DNA from: Chitinophagales bacterium
GTDB taxonomy: Bacteria > Bacteroidota > Bacteroidia > Chitinophagales > UBA2359
Length of the DNA stretch: 64,000 nt
Assembly: GCA_016787295.1 (NCBI GenBank)
Contig: JAEUUX010000179.1
Location: 1 to 64,000 of the forward strand
Direction: 5' to 3'
The translations under genes were made by a program, and so were the position numbers. Under the pieces are notes generated by a model. That model saw only the letters and a list, made by a program, of their open reading frames with translations. It was not told the origin of the DNA and made no database searches. Below are positions 9,671 through 19,108 of this stretch, in pieces. Each line of letters starts with the position of its first letter. The first letter of the stretch is position 1.

Positions 9671-10729
9671 TTACCCTTTTGTTGCTGTTGCACGTATTTC
9701 GGACAAAGCCAACAACCATTGCATAGTATCTATTCCGTCGGCATAGTCGTGCAATTGTGGTTGCTGGCTTTTGCCAAACTCCACATATTGGCTTGAGCCT
9801 TGCGGGTTGCCAACAACACATTGTATTTGTTGGTGATGTTCGCCCAACAATTGTTCTATTTCTGTTATGCTGTCATAATACCTATAGTATACTACAGCCA
9901 CAGGTGCTGCCCAACGGTCTTTGGCTTCGGTGAGCAAAACGCAATCACTCTCCCAATGTGGGGTGCGGTCAAGCAGAAAAATGGCGCGATAATGGTCATA
10001 GTTGTTTTTGTATTTGTGGTGTTGTATCACCATTTTTTGCTCATCAATTTGCTGTAGCAGCGGTGCGAAATCGTAGCCTTTGGGTACAAAAAGTTGGGTA
10101 ACATTGCGACACCCCAAGCCGAAATAACTTAACATATCGTTGCTCAAATTGGCTAATTGTGCGGGACTTTCACTGCCGTCCAACACTGCAACAGAGGTTC
10201 GATGTCCACGCAAGAGGTGTGGATAAGGCTGAAAATACTGCTCAAAATAACGATTTGTATTGTCGCTGCCTGTGGCAATAACTGCATCAAACTGTCGCAA
10301 AACCTCGACCGATGTGATACTGCTTTTGCATTCGTCACACAATTGGTACAAACTTTGCACCACAAAAGTCATGAGGGCTTTGTCTTTGGAGGAGTATTTG
10401 ATTTGGGAACGATGCCCGCTCAAAAACACACACAACAAATCATGGAAACCCACCAACGGAATATTGCCTGCCATGACAATGCCAACGGTTCGGACATCGG
10501 AGGCAGCAAGAGGCTGTTGCAAAGCAGAATAGTTGCCCACAAATCGCTGCAAGGCTGCTGCCTGTAGGTAATTATTGGCTATAGCGTGCAACATGGCTTG
10601 CATATTTTCGGGCGTAAACCAAGGATTTTCTCTTTGTGCTTGTTGTTGTGCATATTGCAAATGTTCGTTATTGGCAAGTAATACTTTGCCTAATTCGACT
10701 AAAATGTCGATGCGTTGATCTAATTGCAT
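9671..10729 (-). CDS. Acyl-CoA reductase, LuxC family
   Basis: 352 aa, matching the LuxC-like acyl-CoA reductases of Bacteroidota. The family has an aldehyde-dehydrogenase-like fold and reduces acyl-CoA or acyl groups to aldehyde with NADPH. Visible features are the nucleotide-binding-type stretch VGIVMAGNIPLVGFHD (about 80-95), IKYSSKDKALM, and the region LGCRNVTQLFVPKG with the likely catalytic Cys near residue 207. The protein is shorter than Vibrio LuxC (about 480 aa) but normal for this phylum. It faces a ferredoxin gene 140 bp away on the opposite strand, an arrangement common in Bacteroidota. No luciferase genes are present, so bioluminescence is not implied and the physiological substrate is unknown. 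Confidence 0.8.
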   Translation of the reverse strand: MQLDQRIDILVELGKVLLANNEHLQYAQQQAQRENPWFTPENMQAMLHAIANNYLQAAALQRFVGNYSALQQPLAASDVRTVGIVMAGNIPLVGFHDLLCVFLSGHRSQIKYSSKDKALMTFVVQSLYQLCDECKSSITSVEVLRQFDAVIATGSDNTNRYFEQYFQPYPHLLRGHRTSVAVLDGSESPAQLANLSNDMLSYFGLGCRNVTQLFVPKGYDFAPLLQQIDEQKMVIQHHKYKNNYDHYRAIFLLDRTPHWESDCVLLTEAKDRWAAPVAVVYYRYYDSITEIEQLLGEHHQQIQCVVGNPQGSSQYVEFGKSQQPQLHDYADGIDTMQWLLALSEIRATATKG

Positions 10730-10869
10730 TTGTCAAAAGTTAAAAAAATTGGGTAATAAATCATTTTTGCCCTGCAAAGATATGGCTATTTGTGCAGAAA
10801 GTCTTAACTTTGCACCAAGTTTGTCATTTCGATTTATTATACAACATTTTTTTAACAAAAATTTTCTAT

Positions 10870-11217
10870 ATGGCTATTATGATTGTCGACGACTGCATCA
10901 ATTGCGGAGCGTGCGAACCCGAATGTCCAAATAATGCTATTTATGAAGGTGGCGTAGAATGGTGCTTTGCCGATGGTACTACTGTCAAAGGTTCTGTTGC
11001 TACTTTAGATGGTAATGTAGTTGATGTTAAGACCAAATTTCAACCTATCCAAGAAGATTATTACTACATCACGCCTGAAAAATGTACAGAGTGCATGGGC
11101 TTCCACGAAGAACCCCAATGCGCTGCGGTCTGTCCTGTAGACTGTTGCGTACCCGACCCAGACCATCGTGAAAGCGAAGAAATACTATTAGCGAAAAAAG
11201 CTAAAATGCACCTATAA
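10870..11217 (+). CDS. 4Fe-4S dicluster ferredoxin
   Basis: 115 aa from the internal ATG at 10870, chosen because the family begins MAIMIVDDCINCGACEPECP. An upstream in-frame extension to 10792 runs through promoter-like sequence (TAACTTTG at 10805-10812). Two clusters are predicted. The first uses CINCGACEPECP. The second uses CTECMGFHEEPQCAAVCPVDCC, with the insert between the second and third Cys typical of 7Fe/8Fe bacterial ferredoxins. It is a small soluble electron carrier. Its divergent neighbour is the LuxC-type reductase, which may share its regulation or use its electrons; that link is inferred from synteny. Confidence 0.9.
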   Translation: MAIMIVDDCINCGACEPECPNNAIYEGGVEWCFADGTTVKGSVATLDGNVVDVKTKFQPIQEDYYYITPEKCTECMGFHEEPQCAAVCPVDCCVPDPDHRESEEILLAKKAKMHL

Positions 11218-11239
11218 AGCGCTTTTGCCAGCCTTCAAA

Positions 11240-11292
11240 AAGCACTTATTTTTGTCGAACAAAACTGTGTTGAACGATAAAAATAAGTGCTT
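11240..11292 (+). terminator. Hairpin after the ferredoxin gene
   Basis: AAGCACTTATTTTT pairs with AAAAATAAGTGCTT across a ~25-base loop, starting 22 bp after the ferredoxin stop. It probably ends ferredoxin transcription before the next plus-strand gene. Confidence 0.55.
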
Positions 11293-11337
11293 GTTACATA
11301 TACCAACTACTTAATCCATTTTTTACAAACCAACAAT

Positions 11338-11751
11338 ATGAAAACCCATACGACCAACTATATCAATACCTTTATCGAAGTGGCAGAAGACTGCCCGATG
11401 GAAGTGGCTGAAATCCCCTCTGCGAAAGGTAACAAAAAAACTATTGCCGAAATGCAATATGACATGATAGCCCAAAATCCATATCGATTCACCTCCGACG
11501 ATGTTTTTTTTCAGGTATATGCTGATAGAAACGATTTGACGATGGCAGAATATCCAGCAGCAAAAGAACAATTTTTCTCAAAAGGACAGGCGTGTTTTAG
11601 AGCATCACCCTTGACCAAGCGATATGGTTTTGGCGTACATGCCAACGCAGAAGGGAAAATCGCGATTTTTGGGCGCGAAACAAAAGCCTATGAAGACCTG
11701 CTCAACGACCCAACTGTCACCAAAGTGAAAGCAATGAGAACCTCTAAATAG
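11338..11751 (+). CDS. DUF6157 family protein
   Basis: 137 aa starting at MKTHTTNYINTFIEVAEDCP (ATG at 11338). The in-frame extension to 11287 lies in the hairpin region and is unlikely to be coding. The sequence matches the small cytoplasmic family DUF6157: FIEVAEDCP near the N-terminus, a conserved IAEMQYDMI stretch, SPLTKRYGFGVH, and a short basic C-terminus. There is no signal peptide, membrane segment or known catalytic motif, and the family's function is unknown. It is a single gene with its own downstream terminator, between ferredoxin and a convergent metallopeptidase. Confidence 0.75.
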   Translation: MKTHTTNYINTFIEVAEDCPMEVAEIPSAKGNKKTIAEMQYDMIAQNPYRFTSDDVFFQVYADRNDLTMAEYPAAKEQFFSKGQACFRASPLTKRYGFGVHANAEGKIAIFGRETKAYEDLLNDPTVTKVKAMRTSK

Positions 11752-11777
11752 GTAAGCCTCATCATATAAAAAAAACA

Positions 11778-11807
11778 AACACTTCGCACCAATAGGCACG
11801 AAGTGTT
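11778..11807 (+). terminator. Bidirectional terminator between convergent genes
   Basis: AACACTTCG pairs with CGAAGTGTT around a 12-base loop. A T-run follows on the plus strand, and an A-run precedes it and serves as the T-run for the minus strand. It sits between the DUF6157 gene and the minus-strand metallopeptidase gene. Confidence 0.8.
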
Positions 11808-11848
11808 GCTTTTTTTAAACTATTAAAATCTTTGTTCCAAATTGAAGA

Positions 11849-12535
11849 TTAACGTTCTCTGTTGCGGAACAACATAGAAGCATAGTAGAGCAACGATGCC
11901 AACGAACTTAGCGCAGCAACAACATAAGTAGAGGCAGCCCATTTGAGCGCTGTAAACGCTTTATCTTGATTTGCTCCCAATATGTTTTTGCTTTCTAACC
12001 AACGCAAAGCCCGCGCACTTGCATCAAACTCGACAGGTAGGGTCATAAATGAAAACAATGTGCCAGCAGCAAATAGGATAACACCCAAGAGTAATACAAT
12101 TTTATAACCGCTGAACACCAAGACCATAACACCAATGCTCAACAAAATTTGTGACAAATTGGTACTGATTTGTACCACAGGCACCAATGCCGAACGAAAT
12201 TGCAGGAAAGGATAAGCATTAGCATGTTGTACTGCATGACCACATTCATGAGCAGCAACGGCAGCGGCGGCAACACTATTGGAGTTGTACACCACTTCGC
12301 TTAGATTAACTGTTTTGTCTTGCGGGTTGTAGTGGTCGGTGAGTTGACCCGCCACATGAATTACACGCACATCATTAATATTGTTGTCGCGCAACATTTT
12401 TTCTGCCACTTCGCGTCCCGTCAAGCCAATGGGGATTTGCGAATACTCCTGAAAACGGCGACGCAACATGGTTCCTGCTAATTGACCCAAAAGCATGAAA
12501 CCCATAATGAGCAAATAAATCGGTGACATTACCAT
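11849..12535 (-). CDS. Membrane zinc metallopeptidase (YugP-like)
   Basis: 228 aa of the neutral zinc metallopeptidase family (Zn_peptidase_2). An N-terminal TM segment (residues 3-20) precedes the zinc motif HECGHAVQH at about 96-104, where His96, Glu97 and His100 form HExxH. Two hydrophobic segments follow near 130-165, and another hydrophobic stretch lies near the C-terminus. The family is often annotated as YugP. It is a probable integral-membrane protease of unknown substrate, with the active site inferred to face the cytoplasm. It is monocistronic. Met1 and Met3 are both possible starts. Confidence 0.85.
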   Translation of the reverse strand: MVMSPIYLLIMGFMLLGQLAGTMLRRRFQEYSQIPIGLTGREVAEKMLRDNNINDVRVIHVAGQLTDHYNPQDKTVNLSEVVYNSNSVAAAAVAAHECGHAVQHANAYPFLQFRSALVPVVQISTNLSQILLSIGVMVLVFSGYKIVLLLGVILFAAGTLFSFMTLPVEFDASARALRWLESKNILGANQDKAFTALKWAASTYVVAALSSLASLLYYASMLFRNRER

Positions 12536-12693
12536 TTTTTGTTAAATAGTTTTAAAGAATTAAACAATTATGTGTTTTAGACGCAAAAAATGTCAAAAAG
12601 TAATCTAAATTGTGAAAAAAATTTGCACTTTTTTGTCTATTACATAAACACACATCAAAGCCCAAATGTTTTGTGAATATAGCGCTAAAAAAC

Positions 12694-12722
12694 ACACGCC
12701 CGCTATGATAAGGCAGACGTGT
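12694..12722 (-). terminator. Possible hairpin after the small membrane-protein gene
   Basis: On the minus strand ACACG-TCTGCC pairs imperfectly with GGCGTGT and a run of T follows (GTTTTTTAG). It lies about 20 bp past the stop at 12741. The stem contains a bulge. Confidence 0.4.
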
Positions 12723-12740
12723 ATTTTATTTGAATATAGT

Positions 12741-13214
12741 TTAGTGGAATAGTTGCTGAATAGAAGCTGTAATGTCTATGCCCAAGGCATGGTAGGTGCC
12801 AATGAACAACACACTCCAGAATGTTATGGACGCAAACATATAGCTAAACACTTTTCGTTTATTGTTATACAAACCCATTGCCATCATGCTGCCAACAGGA
12901 ATGCTCAACAAGATGGGTGTTATGAGGGCAATACCTGCCAACCCAAACCGTCGGCGCACCTTAACAATAAAGCGCGTTCGCCAATTGAAATGCACTTTTA
13001 CTGTTTGTGGTGGTTGAAATAAACGATACCACAACATTTTTAAAGCATCGCGCGTATAGCTAAAAAATACCACGCCCATCATGCTACTGGTAATTGCTAG
13101 TATTAACGATTCTCCAAAATTGTAGTCATAATAAAAAATAAGTCCTAATGCCACTAAATACTTAGTGCTACCCCAGCCCATGATGAGCAGAATAGGAAAA
13201 AGATAGGATAACAT
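12741..13214 (-). CDS. Small integral membrane protein, possibly small multidrug export-like
   Basis: 157 aa with about four hydrophobic segments: 1-25, 38-55, 90-115 and 125-145. A basic cytoplasmic loop (FNWRTRFIVKVRRRFG) precedes GLAGIALITPILLSIPVGSMMA. That last stretch resembles the P-rich re-entrant motif of small multidrug-export and DedA/SNARE-associated membrane proteins, but the match is weak. The gene is well conserved in style with its neighbours and monocistronic. Function unknown; transport is a guess. Confidence 0.6.
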   Translation of the reverse strand: MLSYLFPILLIMGWGSTKYLVALGLIFYYDYNFGESLILAITSSMMGVVFFSYTRDALKMLWYRLFQPPQTVKVHFNWRTRFIVKVRRRFGLAGIALITPILLSIPVGSMMAMGLYNNKRKVFSYMFASITFWSVLFIGTYHALGIDITASIQQLFH

Positions 13215-13725
13215 ATTCCATTAAATTTGTTTGTAATAACGGGAAAAATTAAGGGTTCTTGGTTTCTGGCAACAAAGTTAAGCTATTTTTGTGTTATTTT
13301 CAAAATTTTTGCTCTTTTTTTTAAAAAAAAATGCTTATTTTGTTTCATTACAACTTGTTATATGGCTCGAATTTTGTTGTATTTATAACAATAACCTCAA
13401 ACTCCTTGCCAGAATTTGAGGTTTGGGAAATAATAACCACCACAATCAAATAGCTACCCTAACTGTCATAGTGTCGGTTAATTTTTGTTAAATAACTGAC
13501 AAAATAGCAAAAAAACAGACAAAAACATTATTTAACGCTTTTTTTACACATTGGATACAAATTTGCATTGTTTTTTCCAAAAAAAAGCCGTATATTTGCC
13601 TTCATATTACCCCCATAGCCAAAACATAACCCTAAACTGCTAATTTATTTTCTTATCATTGCTTGACCATTCAACCAAGCAACAATGAACAAACATTTCA
13701 TCAACCAAAACATCTCTTTACAAGT
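13215..13725. other. Intergenic region upstream of clpC
   Basis: A 0.5-kb AT-rich non-coding stretch between divergent genes. The only element I can place is the clpC promoter near 13568-13598. An imperfect inverted repeat (ACCTCAAACTCC ... GAATTTGAGGT) occurs near 13392-13424. The ClpC reading frame stays open back to 13663, but those codons resemble leader sequence rather than a ClpC N-terminus. Confidence 0.5.
13568..13598 (+). promoter_or_regulatory. Bacteroidota-type promoter for clpC
   Basis: TTG at 13568-13570, a 20-base spacer, then TATATTTG at 13591-13598. The spacing and -7 box match the Bacteroidota consensus well. The leader to the chosen start at 13726 would be roughly 120 nt. 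Confidence 0.6.
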
Positions 13726-16260
13726 ATGGAAGGTAGATTCTCACCCAAAGTTCGCGAGGTTATTTCCAATAGCCGCGAAGAAGCATTACGGCTCAACAAT
13801 AGCCAAATGACCATCGAACATTTGTTATTGGGCTTGTTGCGCGAATCTGATAACATTGTTATCAAAATATTACAAACGCTTAATGTAGATACTGTAGTGG
13901 TGCGCCGAATCATCGAAGAAGCCCTCTACCGTCCTGCTTTGAGCCCTGTTTCCAATGCCACTACTATGCCCCTTACACGCTCGGCTGAAAAGGTGCTTAA
14001 AATAACCGTCTTAGAAGCCAAAGCCTTCAAGAGCGATGTCATCGGAACAGAACACCTCATGTTGTCTATACTCAAAAACAAAGATAATTTAGCCACAGAA
14101 ACACTAAGTAAATTTCAAGTGTATTACGAAAATTTCAAATCCGAATTAGAGCATATATCGAGTGGCGGCACCGCCCGCCCCAATGTGCAAAATGGTCCCG
14201 AAGGAGACTATTCTGGTAGTGAAGGCTATGACGATGACGAAAATAGCTCCTACCAACAAACCCGAAAGCCGTCCAATGTGAAATCGCGCACACCCGTGTT
14301 AGACAACTTTGGACGCGACATTACCCGCCTTGCCGAAGAAGGTCGCCTTGACCCCATCGTGGGACGCGAAAACGAAATAGAGCGCGTGTCTCAAATCTTG
14401 AGCCGTCGCAAAAAAAATAATCCCATTCTTATAGGCGAACCCGGCGTGGGCAAAACAGCCATTGTCGAAGGACTTGCTTTGCGAATCATACAACGCAAAG
14501 TTTCGCGCGTGTTGTTTGACAAACGCATTGTGATGCTCGACTTGGCTGCCTTAGTAGCAGGTACAAAGTATCGCGGACAGTTTGAAGAACGTATGAAAGC
14601 AATAATGAACGAACTCGAGAAAAATCGCGACGTGATTTTGTTCATCGACGAAATTCATACCATCGTGGGAGCAGGTGGAGCAACAGGCTCTCTCGATGCC
14701 TCCAATATCTTCAAGCCCGCTTTGGCACGCGGCGAATTGCAATGTATTGGTGCTTCCACCTTAGACGAATACCGCCAATATATCGAAAAAGACGGAGCTT
14801 TGGAACGCCGTTTCCAAAAAGTATTGGTTGACCCACCATCTGTGGAAGAGTCTATCACCATCTTGAACAACATCAAAGAAAAATATGAAGACTACCACAA
14901 TGTTAGCTATGCCGACGATGCCATAAAAGCCTGTGTGTTGTTGAGCAACCGTTATGTGACCGACCGATTTTTGCCCGACAAAGCCATTGATGTCCTGGAC
15001 GAAGTGGGCGCACGCGTACACCTCAAAAACATACAAGTTCCCAAAGAAATTGTCGAACTCGAAAAACTTATTGAAGAAGTTAAGGCAGAAAAAAACAGGG
15101 TAGTCAAAAACCAACGTTATGAAGAAGCAGCTCGTTTGCGCGACCGCGAAAAAAGGCTGGGTGAAGACCTCGACCACGCCAAAAAACGCTGGGAAGAAGA
15201 CTCCAAAACCCGCCGCTATCCCGTAGCCGAAGACGACATTGCCGAAGTAGTAGCCATGATGACCGGTATCCCTGTTAAACGTGTGGCACAAAGCGAAAGT
15301 CATCGCCTTATCACTATGGAAGCCGACCTCGCCAAAGTCATTATCGGACAAAACGAAGCCATTAAACAAGTGGTCAAAGCCATTCGCCGCAACCGCGTGG
15401 GCTTGAAAGACCCCAAAAAACCAATTGGCACATTCATCTTCTTGGGACCAACAGGTGTAGGCAAAACCGAATTGGCAAAAGCCCTCGCCCGCTATATGTT
15501 CGACTCCGAAGATGCCCTCATCCGAGTCGACATGAGCGAATACATGGAAAAATTCTCCGTATCGCGCCTCATCGGAGCGCCTCCCGGATACGTTGGCTAT
15601 GAAGAAGGCGGACAACTCACCGAAAAAGTGCGCCGCAAACCCTATTCTGTTGTTTTGCTCGACGAAATAGAAAAAGCACACCCCGACGTATACAATATCT
15701 TATTGCAAGTATTGGACGACGGCATATTGACCGATGGACTCGGACGCAGAGTGGATTTCAAAAACACCCTCATCATCATGACCTCCAACATTGGTGTTCG
15801 CCAACTCAAAGACTTTGGTTCAGGCGTAGGATTTAGTACCGCCGCCCGAAAAGACAACGAAGATGAAACCATGAAAGGCGTGATTAGCAAAGCCCTTAAA
15901 CGCACTTTTGCACCCGAATTTTTGAACCGAATAGACGACGTAATGATTTTCAATCCATTGGAGAAAAAAGAAATCCTACAAATCGTCGACCTCGAACTCA
16001 AAGGTTTATACCAGCGTATGCAGGCAGCAGGCTATATCATCGAACTAACACAACGCGCCAAAGAATTTGTTGCCGAAAAAGGCTATGACCCACAATTTGG
16101 GGCAAGACCACTGCAACGAGCTATCCAAAAACACGTTGAAGATGCCTTAGCCGAAGAACTCCTTTCAGGTAAATTTGCCATAGGAGACACCCTCCTTGTC
16201 GACCTTAGCGAGGAAAACACCATCACCGTCTCCAAAAAAGAACCCGAACTCATAGGTTAA
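13726..16260 (+). CDS. clpC: ATP-dependent Clp protease ATP-binding subunit ClpC
   Basis: 844 aa from ATG 13726 ([13 protein letters not shown]), the usual Bacteroidota ClpC start; the frame is open 21 codons further upstream. Domains in order are: Clp_N double repeat (1-145); an acidic linker; AAA+ D1 with Walker [10 protein letters not shown] near 237 and Walker [10 protein letters not shown]; a UVR-type middle segment ([18 protein letters not shown], about 455-490); AAA+ D2 with GPTGVGKTE near 574 and [13 protein letters not shown]; and the ClpB D2-small C-terminal domain. A VGF tripeptide in the D2 loop ([10 protein letters not shown]) is the expected ClpP-docking loop. The short UVR-type middle domain makes this ClpC, not ClpB. 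It unfolds substrates for ClpP in the cytoplasm. No ctsR/mcsAB genes are adjacent. Confidence 0.95.
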   Translation: MEGRFSPKVREVISNSREEALRLNNSQMTIEHLLLGLLRESDNIVIKILQTLNVDTVVVRRIIEEALYRPALSPVSNATTMPLTRSAEKVLKITVLEAKAFKSDVIGTEHLMLSILKNKDNLATETLSKFQVYYENFKSELEHISSGGTARPNVQNGPEGDYSGSEGYDDDENSSYQQTRKPSNVKSRTPVLDNFGRDITRLAEEGRLDPIVGRENEIERVSQILSRRKKNNPILIGEPGVGKTAIVEGLALRIIQRKVSRVLFDKRIVMLDLAALVAGTKYRGQFEERMKAIMNELEKNRDVILFIDEIHTIVGAGGATGSLDASNIFKPALARGELQCIGASTLDEYRQYIEKDGALERRFQKVLVDPPSVEESITILNNIKEKYEDYHNVSYADDAIKACVLLSNRYVTDRFLPDKAIDVLDEVGARVHLKNIQVPKEIVELEKLIEEVKAEKNRVVKNQRYEEAARLRDREKRLGEDLDHAKKRWEEDSKTRRYPVAEDDIAEVVAMMTGIPVKRVAQSESHRLITMEADLAKVIIGQNEAIKQVVKAIRRNRVGLKDPKKPIGTFIFLGPTGVGKTELAKALARYMFDSEDALIRVDMSEYMEKFSVSRLIGAPPGYVGYEEGGQLTEKVRRKPYSVVLLDEIEKAHPDVYNILLQVLDDGILTDGLGRRVDFKNTLIIMTSNIGVRQLKDFGSGVGFSTAARKDNEDETMKGVISKALKRTFAPEFLNRIDDVMIFNPLEKKEILQIVDLELKGLYQRMQAAGYIIELTQRAKEFVAEKGYDPQFGARPLQRAIQKHVEDALAEELLSGKFAIGDTLLVDLSEENTITVSKKEPELIG

Positions 16261-16266
16261 TCCAAA

Positions 16267-16307
16267 AAAATTAGCTGAAAGCAAATGTTTCGCTTTCAGC
16301 TAATTTT
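16267..16307 (+). terminator. clpC terminator
   Basis: AAAATTAGCTGAAAGC and its exact reverse complement surround a 9-base loop and end in a short T-run, 7 bp after the clpC stop. A strong intrinsic terminator. Confidence 0.85.
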
Positions 16308-16372
16308 ATGTATATTCCCAGATATATAATCCGCTTTTGTTAGAAAAACAAAGTCATATTTATTTATACTTT

Positions 16373-16487
16373 GGGCGTTTCCCTACGGGTCGGGCTGCTA
16401 TGGGCTTCGCTTCGCTTGGTGCTGCGTTGCTCTCCGCACTGGCTAACGCCACCCTCCGCATCCCTAACGCGCTTCGCCGCTCGAACA
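16373..16487 (+). repeat. Dispersed repeat family A, core copy
   Basis: Starts GGGCGTTTCCCTACGGGTCG and ends GCGCTTCGCCGCTCGAACAA. It is almost identical to the cores at 32725 and 62063 and to the reverse of 9498. The flanks shared by the 9.5-kb and 32.7-kb copies are absent here. Confidence 0.85.
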
Positions 16488-16667
16488 ATGGTGATATTTT
16501 GTGCGTGAAATAATCAACTCGAAGTTGCCAAAATTATTTTATTGTATTTTTTATTTATAAATAGCTGATTTTCTGGCATTTATAAATACTATTTTATTTA
16601 AAATAATTATCAAATTGATAGTTTGTGCAGCCACATAAAAACATTGTATTTCTATTTTAGACAAAAG

Positions 16668-16703
16668 AAATCGGCTATTCTTACTCAAAAGAACAGCCGA
16701 TTT
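16668..16703 (-). terminator. Terminator of the PD40-OmpA gene
   Basis: AAATCGGCTATTCTT pairs with AAGAACAGCCGATTT with one mismatch, about 25 bp past the minus-strand stop at 16728. A T-rich tract follows on the minus strand. Confidence 0.75.
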
Positions 16704-16727
16704 TCTGTTATGATGAAAAATTATACT

Positions 16728-18737
16728 TTATTTCTTTTTCTCGCTCGATAGTATTTTGCCATCGATAGTCATAATAATAGCTTCTGTCTTGCGAGGTAAA
16801 ACATTCCACAAAGAATGTTTGCATTGATTGGCTTCTTCAGCAGAATTAAAATTGCTAAAAACAATCATAGAGCCTTTTTCAGGCATATATTGTATTCTAG
16901 CACGGCTATTAATAGCTGCAAGTTTGTGAAAAGTTTCTGTGTCTACATGTTTAAAAGGACCAATCAACACTTCGTAGCCATCGCGTCTCTGTGTTTTTGA
17001 TTTGCTCAAAGGAGGCGAAACCGTCTCTATTAGGACTGTTGCCGCCTTGTGACCCGATAAGCGGTCTAATTCGGCGCGTCTTTGGTTAGCTTCTTGAGCT
17101 GTTTGGTATTTGCCCACAATAATCACTTTGCCTTTGGGTGTCGTTTCTATTTTAACATTATTGGGCGATAAGTTGTGGTCAAAAAACAAACGGTTGTCCA
17201 AAGTCACAAAAGGACCCAACGCCACCTTATATATAGGATGATTGGCATCGGCAACCATGTCTTCCTCGCGCAAGACAACTTGTCGAATAGGTGGTTGTTC
17301 GTTGTCATTGTTATTTATGCTACGAGCTGTATTGTTGCTTCTGCCTGTTTCCCATGCAAAAATTTGTGGTGCAATACTACCCGAAACAATAGCAAAATCT
17401 ACACGATTATTTTCGTCATGTTTTTCAGGTGGACAATTAATGCCTTCTTTGCAGTAATTGATAGGAAATTTCTCGCCCGACCCGTATGCTACAATTCTTT
17501 CAGTAGGGATGAGTTTGGTTTGAAAATAGTTTTTAATGGCATTGGCACGACGTGTACTTAGCTGTAAATTGGCATCAGCGTCGCCTCTTGTTTCGGTATG
17601 TGCATCAACCTTCAAAATGATATTTGGATTTTGTTGCATGAAATAAACTACCTTATCCAAATCCATTTGCGTTTGTGGCAAAATACGGGAATCTTGAGGT
17701 GCAAAACGGATAGGATGCAATCCCAACGCAGCATTAATTTTATTGTCTTTTTGCAATAAGCTGTAGTCAAAACTCTTAACAAAAAGGGCATTGTTCCCTG
17801 ATTCGGTGCGACTAATGGCTGGCTCGGTATCAGGTGTGTCGTGCTGAATTTCGTTCATCGAAAAACCATAGATATCATAATTAGGCGTATTTTTTTTGCT
17901 ATTTTCTGATATACGGTTGCTACTAAAATAACCCGTTGTGGCAGAAGCCATCACCAACGAGAAATCATCGGCTTTGGAGTTGATAGGTTCTGGAAGGCGA
18001 TTGGCTATGTCCCACTGTCCATTGATCAACCGACTGTAGTATATGTCATATCCACCCAAACTTAAGGCGCTATTAGAAGCAAAAAATAGCGTGCCATCAG
18101 CAGACATAGTAGGATAAATTTCGTTTTTGGGCGTATTGATTTTATCTCCCAAATTAATAGGTTTGCTCCATGCTTCACCGATCCTTTGAGACATATATAA
18201 GTCCATACCTCCGTATCCGCCATTTAGGTCAGCGGCAAAGTAAAGTACTTGCCCATCGGGTGACAAGGCAGGATAAGCAATATTATGAATAGGTTTATTA
18301 AAAACCAACAATGGGCGACTCCACTTGCTGTATTGATATTGCGATTCATATAAAGCCCAAACAGGTTCTTGTTTGTGATTGGCTTGACGCGAACGGGTAA
18401 GTATCATTTTTTTTCCTCGTATAACCGTTGCATTTTCGGGTAAACTGCTATTGATTTCGCTTTTTACCTTTTGAGGTTTGCTATATTTTGAACCAAGGAC
18501 ACTCACCACGTATAAATTAGTATTGGGCATTTCGGCGGGTTTTTCACCCAACGAAAATTGTTTATTACTATGACAAAAATACAATTTGTTTCCTACAAGC
18601 GTAGGCGAAAAAGCTGCTTCTTTGGTATTAAAAGGCAGATTTTTGACTTCATAGTTCATATTTACCAAATTGGTTTGCGCAAAACTATGTAATTGAGAAC
18701 CCAATAGGCATAGAATAGATATCAATAATTTTTTCAT
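16728..18737 (-). CDS. PD40 beta-propeller / OmpA envelope protein with two SPOR-like repeats
   Basis: 669 aa. Signal peptide 1-21 ends in SFAQ. WD40-like PD40 repeats follow (LSPDGQVLYFAADLNGGYGG, MSADGTLFFASN; about 150-280). An OmpA C-terminal domain (about 350-460) carries VDAHTETRGDADANLQLSTR, the YGSGEKFPIN region and NNRVDFAI, expected to bind diaminopimelate in peptidoglycan. The last ~170 residues contain two SPOR-like units (VALGPFVTL ... and VLIGPFKHV ...). It should sit in the periplasm and tether the outer membrane to the wall. OmpA/PD40 proteins of this kind include T9SS PorE, but TPR and carboxypeptidase-regulatory domains are missing, so I do not call it porE. Monocistronic, with a clear promoter and terminator. 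Confidence 0.85.
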   Translation of the reverse strand: MKKLLISILCLLGSQLHSFAQTNLVNMNYEVKNLPFNTKEAAFSPTLVGNKLYFCHSNKQFSLGEKPAEMPNTNLYVVSVLGSKYSKPQKVKSEINSSLPENATVIRGKKMILTRSRQANHKQEPVWALYESQYQYSKWSRPLLVFNKPIHNIAYPALSPDGQVLYFAADLNGGYGGMDLYMSQRIGEAWSKPINLGDKINTPKNEIYPTMSADGTLFFASNSALSLGGYDIYYSRLINGQWDIANRLPEPINSKADDFSLVMASATTGYFSSNRISENSKKNTPNYDIYGFSMNEIQHDTPDTEPAISRTESGNNALFVKSFDYSLLQKDNKINAALGLHPIRFAPQDSRILPQTQMDLDKVVYFMQQNPNIILKVDAHTETRGDADANLQLSTRRANAIKNYFQTKLIPTERIVAYGSGEKFPINYCKEGINCPPEKHDENNRVDFAIVSGSIAPQIFAWETGRSNNTARSINNNDNEQPPIRQVVLREEDMVADANHPIYKVALGPFVTLDNRLFFDHNLSPNNVKIETTPKGKVIIVGKYQTAQEANQRRAELDRLSGHKAATVLIETVSPPLSKSKTQRRDGYEVLIGPFKHVDTETFHKLAAINSRARIQYMPEKGSMIVFSNFNSAEEANQCKHSLWNVLPRKTEAIIMTIDGKILSSEKKK

Positions 18738-19108
18738 CGGGCTTCATAAAAATTAAAGGATTAAAGAAAATACTGGGGTAATAGAATTAGTTAGTGCCAA
18801 AAAAGAAAACCAATTAGAAAATAAAAATGTTGTATTCTGATTTGTGGCAGTAAAAAGACTACAAGTATACAGAAAAAATAGTGCCAAAGTTAAGTTTGCA
18901 CATTCATAGTGCAAAATTTTACGAAGATATGACCTAAATGGACTATTTTGTCATTTTACACAGATGGTTTCTGCCTATGCAAAAAGAACATCTAACAATG
19001 CTGTCTACTATCTTGTACGAAAGTAGTAATAATTATACGAAAAATTAACTCAAAAGTTGCTTTATTGGCAGATTTACAGCCCAAGTTTGCCTATTTTGCT
19101 ATTGTAAT
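18738..19108. other. Intergenic region between divergent genes
   Basis: Contains the promoter of the minus-strand OmpA-type gene at 18885-18914. The right half should contain the folP promoter. A CAAGTTTG at 19083-19090 is only a weak candidate -7 box. No coding sequence seen. Confidence 0.55.
18885..18914 (-). promoter_or_regulatory. Bacteroidota-type promoter for the PD40-OmpA gene
   Basis: On the minus strand TTG (plus 18912-18914) is followed after 19 bases by TAACTTTG (plus 18885-18892), an excellent fit to the phylum consensus. The leader to the start at 18737 is about 140 nt. Confidence 0.6.

Larger units (their letters stand above)
16261..16727. other. Intergenic region between convergent genes, with two terminators and a repeat
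   Basis: It holds the clpC terminator, a core copy of dispersed repeat family A (16373-16487), about 170 bp of AT-rich sequence without features, and the terminator of the convergent OmpA-type gene. Confidence 0.7.

Noticed and set aside
9291-9746. 151-codon plus-strand reading frame
   Set aside because: It runs through repeat A and the antisense end of the LuxC-type gene; its composition matches the repeat translated.
14761-15681. 306-codon minus-strand reading frame inside clpC
   Set aside because: It lies wholly antisense to strongly conserved AAA+ coding sequence and has low-complexity Phe-rich composition.
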